Below are positions 16,527 through 23,139 of a stretch of DNA of 25,720 nt, piece by piece. The stretch is from CAZVIJ01 sp964626735 (GTDB lineage: Bacteria > Patescibacteriota > Dojkabacteria > JAOAGR01): the NCBI GenBank assembly GCA_964626735.1, contig CAZVIJ010000024.1, positions 1 to 25,720 on the forward strand. Direction: 5' to 3'. The notes below the pieces were generated by a model. That model was not told the origin of the DNA. It worked only from the letters and a program-made list of their open reading frames with translations, and did no database searches. Within the stretch, counting starts at the first letter, position 1. Each line of letters starts with the position of its first letter. The position numbers were made by a program, and so were the translations under genes.

Positions 16527-16559
16527 TGAATATTCAAATTAATTTATTAATATTCATAT
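16524..16559. repeat. AT-only inverted repeat
   Basis: Perfect 11-bp arms (16524-16534 and 16549-16559) around a 14-nt spacer, in sequence made almost only of A and T. It lies just past the 3' end of the tRNA-Leu(CAG) gene and could help end that transcript, although no clean T-run follows on the minus strand. Confidence 0.6.
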
Positions 16560-16581
16560 CAATATTAATATTAATTTTATC

Positions 16582-16668
16582 TGGTGACGGGAGGGGGACT
16601 CGAACCCCCAAGGTATTGCTACCACTAGTACCTGAAACTAGCGCGTCTACCAGTTTCGCCATCCCGCC
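16582..16668 (-). tRNA. tRNA-Leu, anticodon CAG, CCA encoded
   Basis: A class II tRNA of 87 nt including an encoded CCA (complement of 16582-16584). The acceptor stem is GGCGGGA paired with TCCCGTC, discriminator A. The anticodon stem-loop is CTAGT-TTCAGGT-ACTAG, giving CAG. The variable arm is GGTA-GCAA-TACC, and the T-arm is GGGGG-TTCGAGT-CCCCC. It reads CUG codons. Confidence 0.95.
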
Positions 16669-16808
16669 AAAAGGCCTATCATGACAGAACCATTTAGTCA
16701 TAATGACCGATGGTCCCTAGAGCGCTAGCTCTGATAGTGCTCTCGTTGGAAGAAATTAATCTTCCAAGAACTATACCCCAACCTCTCCAATCCTGCAATT
16801 CCCGTAGT

Positions 16809-16836
16809 TTGATACTCGTTCTGCAATAGGTATAAT
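16809..16836 (+). promoter_or_regulatory. Promoter of fmt: TTGATA, 16-bp spacer, TATAAT
   Basis: A near-consensus -35 (TTGATA, 5 of 6) and a perfect -10 (TATAAT, 16831-16836). The -10 ends 6 nt before the ATG at 16843, so the transcript is predicted to be leaderless. This is the best full promoter next to a start codon in the window. Confidence 0.8.
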
Positions 16837-16842
16837 TTTCCA

Positions 16843-17796
16843 ATGAAAATTACGTTTTGGGGGTCGTCACACTTTAGCGCCGTTGTACTTGCGGAACTGC
16901 ATCAAAAAGCTATGGAAGGGAAGCTCGAACTTCTCTGCGTTATTACGCAACCGGCGAAACCTACTGGCCGGAATCAAGAGCTCACCATGAACCCCGTTGG
17001 CGAGTACTGTACTGAACACGGAATCAAGATGCTCACGCCCAATAAGCTCAACGAAGATTTCTTGGACAGCCTCCCTGACGCTGATCTGGCATTCGTTGCG
17101 GCGTACGGAAAACTACTGAAGGAAAATATACTTCAATCGACGGAATACGGATTTCTCAATTTCCACGGCTCCGTCCTGCCGAAATACCGAGGTGCCGTTC
17201 CGGTCCAGATGACCATTCTCAATCAAGAAGAATCGAGCGGCGTTACCATACAGAAAATGGGAACGGGAATGGACGACGGCCCGATATTATGCGCTCGCGA
17301 ATTCGCCGTGGAGCCAAATAGTACTACCGGCGAGCTAATGGAAAAGTTGGCGCACCTTTCGGCGACGATGATAGATTCAGAATTCGGGTATATTTTCAGT
17401 CCGGAAAACTGGAACCTTGAAGCACAAGATGAATCGCAGGCCACTTACTGCTACCTCAAGGACTTTACGAAAGAAACGGTGCAAATCTCGTATGATGACG
17501 GCATTACCAAGGCTCATGGGAAAATCATGTCTGCAAATCCTGATCCTAAGGCGTGGGCTCCTCATATCGAAATGAAAGGGAAGACTAACCAAGTCAATTT
17601 TATCCGCTCAGACATAACGACGAAAATACTGCATTCACCGGCGTTTGAGAGAAAAGGGCAGCTTGCCCTGCATAAAATCAATAAGAAACTCTATCTCGAA
17701 TTACGAGATGGGTATCTGGAAATTCTTCAGATTCAACCGCAAGGTAAGGGAGTACTGGCAGCAGCCCAGTTCCTTAGCGGCTACTTGAATCGGTAG
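16843..17796 (+). CDS. fmt: Methionyl-tRNA formyltransferase
   Basis: This enzyme transfers a formyl group from 10-formyl-tetrahydrofolate to methionyl-initiator tRNA, in the cytoplasm, for translation initiation. The 317 residues match the usual length. The catalytic trio is visible and falls at the same numbers as in E. coli Fmt: N106 and H108 in LNFHGS, and D144 in GMDDGP. HGSVLPKYRGAVPVQ is the folate-domain signature, slightly changed from SLLPRWRGAAP. The C-terminal OB-like domain (about 205-317) is present. The promoter directly abuts the ATG, giving a leaderless mRNA. The 3' end overlaps the small membrane-protein gene on the other strand by 23 bp. Confidence 0.95.
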   Translation: MKITFWGSSHFSAVVLAELHQKAMEGKLELLCVITQPAKPTGRNQELTMNPVGEYCTEHGIKMLTPNKLNEDFLDSLPDADLAFVAAYGKLLKENILQSTEYGFLNFHGSVLPKYRGAVPVQMTILNQEESSGVTIQKMGTGMDDGPILCAREFAVEPNSTTGELMEKLAHLSATMIDSEFGYIFSPENWNLEAQDESQATYCYLKDFTKETVQISYDDGITKAHGKIMSANPDPKAWAPHIEMKGKTNQVNFIRSDITTKILHSPAFERKGQLALHKINKKLYLELRDGYLEILQIQPQGKGVLAAAQFLSGYLNR

Positions 17797-17962
17797 ACAT
17801 ATCGTATTCATTGATTCGATCGGCTCTATCTCGGAAATAACGATCTTGCCATGAGGTGAACGCGAATAGGCAGAGAAAGCATACAATGCAGAGCGCTCCA
17901 ATCGATCCGAGCACGATGAGCACGATTTTCAAAATATTACGGTTCGTTGATGTTGTATCCAT
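17774..17962 (-). CDS. Small single-pass membrane protein downstream of MraY, 62 residues
   Basis: After about 11 polar residues (MDTTSTNRNIL) comes one hydrophobic helix (about 12-35, IVLIVLGSIGALCIVCFLCLF, with three Cys) and then a charged tail (RYFRDRADRINEYD). It starts 1 nt after the MraY stop codon, and an AGGA 7 nt before the ATG lies inside the mraY end, so the two are translationally coupled. It is the last gene of the 7-TM / ATP-grasp / MraY cluster. I do not recognise a family; by context it may be an accessory protein of the envelope enzymes. Its 3' end overlaps fmt, convergent. Confidence 0.7.
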   Translation of the reverse strand: MDTTSTNRNILKIVLIVLGSIGALCIVCFLCLFAFTSWQDRYFRDRADRINEYDMSTDSSSR

Positions 17963-17963
17963 G

Positions 17964-19217
17964 TTAAATTCCTGCGATCCAAATACCGATGGCAGTGAGA
18001 AGCGCGCTGATGATCCAGAACCTCATTACGGTTTTTTCTTCGGACCAGCCTTTGCGTTCGAAATGGTAGTGTATAGGTATTACTTTGAAAAGCTTCCTGC
18101 CCGTGAGACGAAGCCAAAATGCCTGAATAATCCTTGAGATTATTCCGTCAAATAGGAACAAGCCCCCTATGATCAGGAGCGTAAATTCGCGGTGGGTAAC
18201 GATAGCGATAACTGAGAGCAGCGTCCCTAATCCGAGGCTCCCCACGTCGGCCATCTGCACGCGTGCCGGCTTGACATTGAAGTAGAGGTAGGCGACAAGA
18301 CTCCCGCAGACTGTCGAGCAAAGGTAGGCGATATGTCGATACCCGGGATTGATTAAAAAACCATACGGGTCTACCGATTGGGAGAAGTTGAACGCGATAA
18401 CTGCGTAACCCGCGAATGCGGTCAGCAGTAATCCTCCGCTAAGCCCGTCCATGCCGTCTGAAATGTTAACGGCATTCGTCATCGTCATGATAACGAGGGT
18501 TATGAACGGAACCATCAGCCATCCGATATTGACGCTACTCGTCTCGATATTGACCGAAAATCCCGGCAGGAACTCGATGATGTCGCGAATCGTATGGAAC
18601 CTCAGGATATACGGTATCCAAACATCGCTCCATCCGACCTTATGGTAAATCCATAGACCGACTGTAATTCCGATAAAAGCCTGGAGCAGCAATTTTTCAT
18701 GCACCTGAAGGCCGGATTTCGGTCGTGATCCGATGAACAAAAAAAAGCGCTTGAAAGCGGCCCAGGGAATGGTGACACGATAATAAAGCCGTTTCCAAAA
18801 CGATTTATGCACCTTTGCGAGCTTGATATGGAGCTTAAGCGGCTTCGGCTGCTTTCGCTCTTCGCCGAAAATGTTGAGCAGGTCGTCCACGCCACCAATG
18901 CTGCATGAAAATAAGAGCGCTCCAATCGGAAGCCAAGTAAAGTTTCGTTCCCAATTGAAGATAAACGTAACTGCAAATACCGTTATGATCACGATCAAGC
19001 CTCCCATGATGGGCGTGCCGATCTTTCCTTTCTCCTCATCGAGCTTGCCGATAATATCTCCCTTGGAGGTCCTCTTTATGTTCATCGAATAGAGGAATTG
19101 GATAATGATTGGTGCAATGGCGAACGCAACGAAAGCGGAGGCTATGAAGTATATCAGGGACTTGGAAAGAGTGTTTCCGTAAGGCAAAAAATTAAATAGT
19201 TCCTGGATAGGACTCAT
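17964..19217 (-). CDS. mraY: Phospho-N-acetylmuramoyl-pentapeptide transferase (MraY), divergent
   Basis: An integral membrane enzyme that joins UDP-MurNAc-pentapeptide to undecaprenyl phosphate to make lipid I. It has about ten hydrophobic segments in 417 residues (usual about 320-370). Motifs seen: GTPIMGG (67-73), catalytic VDD (D111, D112), NAVNISDGMDGLSGG (248-262, with the third catalytic Asp), MADVGS (322-327; usually MGDVGS) and PIHYHFERKGW (381-391; usually PIHHHFE). A basic insert of roughly 35-40 residues follows the DD motif (about 118-168), in a cytoplasmic loop. The start is taken as ATG 19217, with TATCAT 5 nt upstream; TTG at 19223 is the alternative and adds two residues. A WecA-like transferase is less likely given the HxHFE loop. 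Confidence 0.88.
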   Translation of the reverse strand: MSPIQELFNFLPYGNTLSKSLIYFIASAFVAFAIAPIIIQFLYSMNIKRTSKGDIIGKLDEEKGKIGTPIMGGLIVIITVFAVTFIFNWERNFTWLPIGALLFSCSIGGVDDLLNIFGEERKQPKPLKLHIKLAKVHKSFWKRLYYRVTIPWAAFKRFFLFIGSRPKSGLQVHEKLLLQAFIGITVGLWIYHKVGWSDVWIPYILRFHTIRDIIEFLPGFSVNIETSSVNIGWLMVPFITLVIMTMTNAVNISDGMDGLSGGLLLTAFAGYAVIAFNFSQSVDPYGFLINPGYRHIAYLCSTVCGSLVAYLYFNVKPARVQMADVGSLGLGTLLSVIAIVTHREFTLLIIGGLFLFDGIISRIIQAFWLRLTGRKLFKVIPIHYHFERKGWSEEKTVMRFWIISALLTAIGIWIAGI

Positions 19218-19256
19218 AAACAATGATAAATGACATATATAAAAGAGTAAAGGAAA

Positions 19257-20672
19257 TTACTTGTTTCCCAAAAACTTTCCAGTAGGGTTGATCAAGAATT
19301 TTCTGAGGCCACGCCGTCCGATAATAGCATCGTACACCATGTCCTTACGATGAGTAATCGTGAATTTCGTATCGACTTTGAGGCCCGACATGATGAACGG
19401 TATTTTAAGTACGGGTCGCAAATCAAGCCCGGTACTCTGTTTTACGAGTGCTACGTTAACAATATCCTTATGGTCCTCGAACTTCCGCTGCGCCAACAAT
19501 TTTATTTTTCTTCCTTCGCGCAGGTTCGAAAAAGGATGGTCCTTGCTGAACTCCTCGAACTCATTGAGAGCTTCATTATAGCCGAGCTCCTTTGCCATCG
19601 TCGTATCGAGCGACGACCATAGCGCCCCCGAATCGTTCTTTACCTTTATCTTATGGGAAAGGCCGTCTTTCCCCAAAATCTCAGCATATTCGATAAAACC
19701 AACCAGCTGCTTTCCCGATAGCGATTCGATCTCTTCTTCGACCTCTCCTCCGAATAGATTCTTGGCAACCTTAATTCCACGTTCTACCGATTTAATCTGC
19801 AGGCCGGTAACGCGCTCGAGTCGTCCCTTGAGCCCGTCGTTATTGGCAATTTGGATACCCAATCCTGGTCGGGCATTTAACTCAAGTACCAGTGGGCCTT
19901 TAACACGGTCGATAACCAAGTCTACTCCCAAAAAACCAAGACCTGAGTAAACCTGTGTCCGCACCGCGATATCGAGAATCTTGTTCCAGAAGGGGATCTT
20001 GATACCGCGCAAGCCGACGCCGAAATCGGGATGCGTTTCTATGAAGTTATCGTGGTGAACGGCAGTCGTCGTAATGCCGCTCGAAATATCGATACCGCAT
20101 CCGATACCGCCGGCGTGAAGGTTTGCTTTACCGTCGCTTTCGCGTGTCGGAAGTCGCAACATAGCCATGACCGGAACTTGGTTATACACGATGATGCGTA
20201 TGTCGGGAATGCCTCGGTACGAATACTTCTTGAAATCGGGATGCATGAGGACGCGCTCTTCGAAGAAAGCGACGTCGGGTTCATTTTTCAACGAAAAGTT
20301 GCCTTCGAGTATGCCTTGAATATGGGTCCGCAAATCTTTCTCGGTGTATCTCGTCTTGTCGGCCTTTACCCAATTGTTATATTTGTCTTTCGAAAAGAAC
20401 ACGATAATACCCTCGCCGCCGAATCCCTTTTTGGGCTTGACGACGACGCTGCCGGGAAGCTTCTGGAAGTTAAATCGTTCGAGTTCCTTGAACGACCGTA
20501 TTTTCCCGATTAGCGCAGGTGTCTGAATGCCGTTATCGCTGAGAATCTTTTTCGTGAGCAGCTTATCGTCGGCGATTCGCTTCGCGCCCTTCGAATTGTA
20601 CTGCCTGATGTACTTGAGATTTCTCTCATTGATACCGAGGATCGCGTTTGAACTTTTGAAGACTTCCAACAT
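19257..20672 (-). CDS. ATP-grasp ligase (RimK-like, alpha-L-glutamate-ligase-related) fused to a retropepsin-like domain
   Basis: A 471-residue protein with two domains. Residues about 28-310 form an ATP-grasp: nucleotide-binding VVVKPKKGFGGEG (76-88) and metal-binding LVLELNARPGLGIQIAN (261-277). The closest match I know is the family annotated as alpha-L-glutamate ligase-like / sugar-transfer-associated ATP-grasp. Residues about 325-471 match the RimK-associated aspartyl (once called zinc) protease fold: an active-site-like NDSGALWSSL (D347) and the ending DAIIGRRGLRKFLINP. In other bacteria the ligase, the protease and a 7-TM transglutaminase-related protein are commonly separate neighbours; here the first two are fused and the 7-TM gene is 6 nt upstream. 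It probably forms an amide bond with an amino acid or peptide and trims or cleaves a peptide. The substrate is unknown; MraY downstream hints at the envelope. Confidence 0.85.
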   Translation of the reverse strand: MLEVFKSSNAILGINERNLKYIRQYNSKGAKRIADDKLLTKKILSDNGIQTPALIGKIRSFKELERFNFQKLPGSVVVKPKKGFGGEGIIVFFSKDKYNNWVKADKTRYTEKDLRTHIQGILEGNFSLKNEPDVAFFEERVLMHPDFKKYSYRGIPDIRIIVYNQVPVMAMLRLPTRESDGKANLHAGGIGCGIDISSGITTTAVHHDNFIETHPDFGVGLRGIKIPFWNKILDIAVRTQVYSGLGFLGVDLVIDRVKGPLVLELNARPGLGIQIANNDGLKGRLERVTGLQIKSVERGIKVAKNLFGGEVEEEIESLSGKQLVGFIEYAEILGKDGLSHKIKVKNDSGALWSSLDTTMAKELGYNEALNEFEEFSKDHPFSNLREGRKIKLLAQRKFEDHKDIVNVALVKQSTGLDLRPVLKIPFIMSGLKVDTKFTITHRKDMVYDAIIGRRGLRKFLINPTGKFLGNK

Positions 20673-20678
20673 AGAATA

Positions 20679-21356
20679 TTAATCGCTGCTTTCGGAAAGG
20701 TCCTTAAACCTGAGGAGCTCCGAAAGCCTCATGCCTTTATACAACCCGAAAAATAACGTGCCGAGCATAAACAAAATCGAGAAGTAGGGGTAATTCATCA
20801 TGATCCGCTCCGACACATCCCACGAGATAATCAGTCCGAGCAGAAGAGCAAGCATAAGCGAGCTCGCGAAGAGAGATCGGGAAGTCTTGATACCCTTTTG
20901 CGTTTGATTGCTTGCGAAGTGTTCGCTCATGAAAACCGCGATAATGATGGCGAACGGAGAAACTTGGGAGAGTTTCAGTTCATCGAGGAAATTCGAATAT
21001 GCGCTCAAGAGGAGCAGTATGATCAGAAGAGAAATGCTGATCAGGCTGATGACCAAGGAAACGCGGGCAAAATAATGGAGCCCGAGTCTGATGGTTAATC
21101 GCTTTATGAAATAGGTAAAGGAATAGACGAAGATGAGAATGAGAAGTCCCATGAGCATCGAGAAGAACGAGTACTGCCTCAAAATGAATCCGATGACGAA
21201 CGACATGCTCACCACCTCAAAGATACCGAGGGTCTTTAACCCAAGTATATGGCGGGAGAACGTAACAACCATAACGACGAAGGGGACTGCGAGCAGAAAA
21301 AAAATAAGGTCCGAAGGCAACCCATTCGAGATGATCGGTTGAATTATAGAATTCAT
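20679..21356 (-). CDS. Seven-TM protein related to the 7-TM domain of inactive transglutaminase fusions
   Basis: About 225 residues with six to seven hydrophobic helices. Two stretches match the membrane half of the family known as inactive transglutaminase fused to seven transmembrane helices: FSRHILGLKTLGIFEVV near the start (usually a RHVIGLKTFGTF-like motif) and KGMRLSELLRF at the end (usually a GYRLTELLRF-like motif). The extracytoplasmic transglutaminase-like region normally in front is absent. The ATG at 21356 is preferred because TAAAAT sits 5 nt upstream; a TTG at 21395 would add 13 mostly hydrophobic residues. The stop is 6 nt before the ATP-grasp gene, so they form an operon. It is likely the membrane partner of that ligase. 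Confidence 0.8.
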   Translation of the reverse strand: MNSIIQPIISNGLPSDLIFFLLAVPFVVMVVTFSRHILGLKTLGIFEVVSMSFVIGFILRQYSFFSMLMGLLILIFVYSFTYFIKRLTIRLGLHYFARVSLVISLISISLLIILLLLSAYSNFLDELKLSQVSPFAIIIAVFMSEHFASNQTQKGIKTSRSLFASSLMLALLLGLIISWDVSERIMMNYPYFSILFMLGTLFFGLYKGMRLSELLRFKDLSESSD

Positions 21357-21361
21357 AAAAT

Positions 21362-21367
21362 ATTTTA
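21362..21367 (-). promoter_or_regulatory. Probable -10 box (TAAAAT) of the 7-TM / ATP-grasp / mraY cluster
   Basis: On the minus strand TAAAAT ends 5 nt before the ATG at 21356. The spacing matches the other leaderless starts here. No clear -35 is visible. Confidence 0.45.
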
Positions 21368-21446
21368 TCAGGAAAAGTATAAAAAAAGCTATCAAAAAAT
21401 GCTAAAGAGAATTATACAAACACGAAGTTGATTCAATCTATAAGAA

Positions 21447-21455
21447 TGATATAAT
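21447..21455 (+). promoter_or_regulatory. Extended -10 promoter (TGATATAAT)
   Basis: An exact extended -10 lying 25 nt before the ATG at 21481, giving a leader of about 18 nt with no Shine-Dalgarno. The same nonamer is found before RNase J. Confidence 0.65.
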
Positions 21456-21480
21456 GAAACCCTGATAAAACATAAAAGTA

Positions 21481-23139
21481 ATGTCCTCTGCTACAAGTTC
21501 GCCCGATTTCTACCATTCATTAGCTCACTACTATAAGCCCGATCAACCAAACGATACTGACCTGTATAGGAAAACCTTGCTTCTCATCGCGGCTGAACTT
21601 GCCGTGTACTTCGACCATCCTATTTATTGGGATAAAGAATCCGACGATCCGAACCCGCACGTTACCTTGAACAACAACGTATGGCTCAATCCACACGACC
21701 TTAACGGGCCTATCTCAGTAGACGAGAGGAAAAGGGTTGTACAGATCATTAACGCAGCGATGAAGAACGGGAACCTGCCTGATGCCCACGACGCTATCGC
21801 ATTGCAGCCATCAATGAAGATGGAAATGCTCACGGTACAGGAAGATACGCAGGTCATCGATTACGAGCAGCTTCTCGCTCGAGTAAATACCCTTGATCCG
21901 CTGACTGAGGAAGAAACAGAGCAGGCGATCCGTGTTCTCCTGAATCCGAGAAACGATCTCAACGAGCAAGAGAGGATGCTCATTGAGTTCTATTTGGCTA
22001 CGCTCGACCTAACATCGCTCGACCACAGCCTCGAATATCCCTTGAGAGATACGAGGAAGATCGCGGAACTGATGGGTCACATCGAAAATACGACAGCGTA
22101 CGAGCGCCTTCGGCTCATACACCTACTGAAGCATGACCAGCTTACTCCAGAACAACGTGCTAACAAGAACGTCGACGATTACGAACGCCACATTAAGCTC
22201 CAAATGGCGATGACGCTCGCGATGGTTGGTTTCATATACGCATCGACCGCGCTCGACACATTCAAGCTGTCAAAGTTGAAGACGAGCGATAACGAACCGA
22301 TACCCGACAACCGGGTCGACCAGAGTACCGTCAACGCAGATGCAGCCCGCTCGGAAATGCGCAAGTTCTTCGAATCCTACTTGATGCCGTATATTATCGC
22401 TTGCGCACCCGTCGGCCTAATAAAGGATAAGAACTACGAGTTTATCATTAACCTTCCCTCTCGGGGAATAGGATTGATTCTCAACTTGCCCGCGAGCACC
22501 TGGATATCTTTCGCCCAAAGTTGGCAGACTGGAATCAGAGGCCTTTATGCCGAAGCGAACCGTCAGCTGATCGATGACGTTATTAACTACGAACATCTAA
22601 CTGAAGAAGATATCCTCTTCATTCAAAGTTGGATACGCGACGGATACCCGTTCGAAACCATCTATCCTATGATCCGTTCTTTGATGTATCACGAAGGAAA
22701 TACCTTACCGGAGCAATGGGAAATTCTTGCACCGCTCGACATCTTCAGCTTGCAGCCGGCAGAATCCGAGGCCATCTTCGGCCAGTCCATCAAACATTAC
22801 ATTTTAAGAATGGCTCTCGAAATACCGCTAAATCCGAAGCATACGCAAGAGGAACTGGCGCAATTCGTGCGGTTCGCAAGGCGATACGGATACCACTTTT
22901 CATGGATCAAGCCGTACGGAATCGATTATGGTGCCGATATCGACATGAGTCAGCAAGCATACGCCTCTTTAGCAGAAGAATACGTTAGAACTCTAGAGTC
23001 TAGGTATATGGCAGAACTCGGGCCATTCAGACCGATGCTCAATAGGTTGCGCTCGATGGTAAGAAGAGATAAGCGAAAGAAAATACCTTCGCAAGCGATA
23101 CGAGTTCAAGAAAACCAAGAGCCGTCTACGCTGCTATAA
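21481..23139 (+). CDS. Hypothetical protein, 552 residues
   Basis: I do not recognise this protein. It is probably helical throughout, with an acidic N-terminal half (EEETEQAIRVLLNPRNDLNEQER), moderately hydrophobic helices around 240-265 (MAMTLAMVGFIYAS) and 305-345 (YLMPYIIACAPVGL; GIGLILNLPAS), and a basic C-terminus (RSMVRRDKRKK). The hydrophobic stretches are too short or polar to be confident membrane spans. No catalytic motif stands out. It is divergent from the 7-TM gene and preceded by an extended -10. The last 14 bp overlap the convergent acyl-CoA synthetase gene. It may be lineage-specific. Confidence 0.8.
   Translation: MSSATSSPDFYHSLAHYYKPDQPNDTDLYRKTLLLIAAELAVYFDHPIYWDKESDDPNPHVTLNNNVWLNPHDLNGPISVDERKRVVQIINAAMKNGNLPDAHDAIALQPSMKMEMLTVQEDTQVIDYEQLLARVNTLDPLTEEETEQAIRVLLNPRNDLNEQERMLIEFYLATLDLTSLDHSLEYPLRDTRKIAELMGHIENTTAYERLRLIHLLKHDQLTPEQRANKNVDDYERHIKLQMAMTLAMVGFIYASTALDTFKLSKLKTSDNEPIPDNRVDQSTVNADAARSEMRKFFESYLMPYIIACAPVGLIKDKNYEFIINLPSRGIGLILNLPASTWISFAQSWQTGIRGLYAEANRQLIDDVINYEHLTEEDILFIQSWIRDGYPFETIYPMIRSLMYHEGNTLPEQWEILAPLDIFSLQPAESEAIFGQSIKHYILRMALEIPLNPKHTQEELAQFVRFARRYGYHFSWIKPYGIDYGADIDMSQQAYASLAEEYVRTLESRYMAELGPFRPMLNRLRSMVRRDKRKKIPSQAIRVQENQEPSTLL

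Noticed and set aside
16746..16767. 8-bp hairpin upstream of the fmt promoter
   Set aside because: It is perfect but isolated, with no T-run on either strand and no link to a start or stop; too little to call a function.
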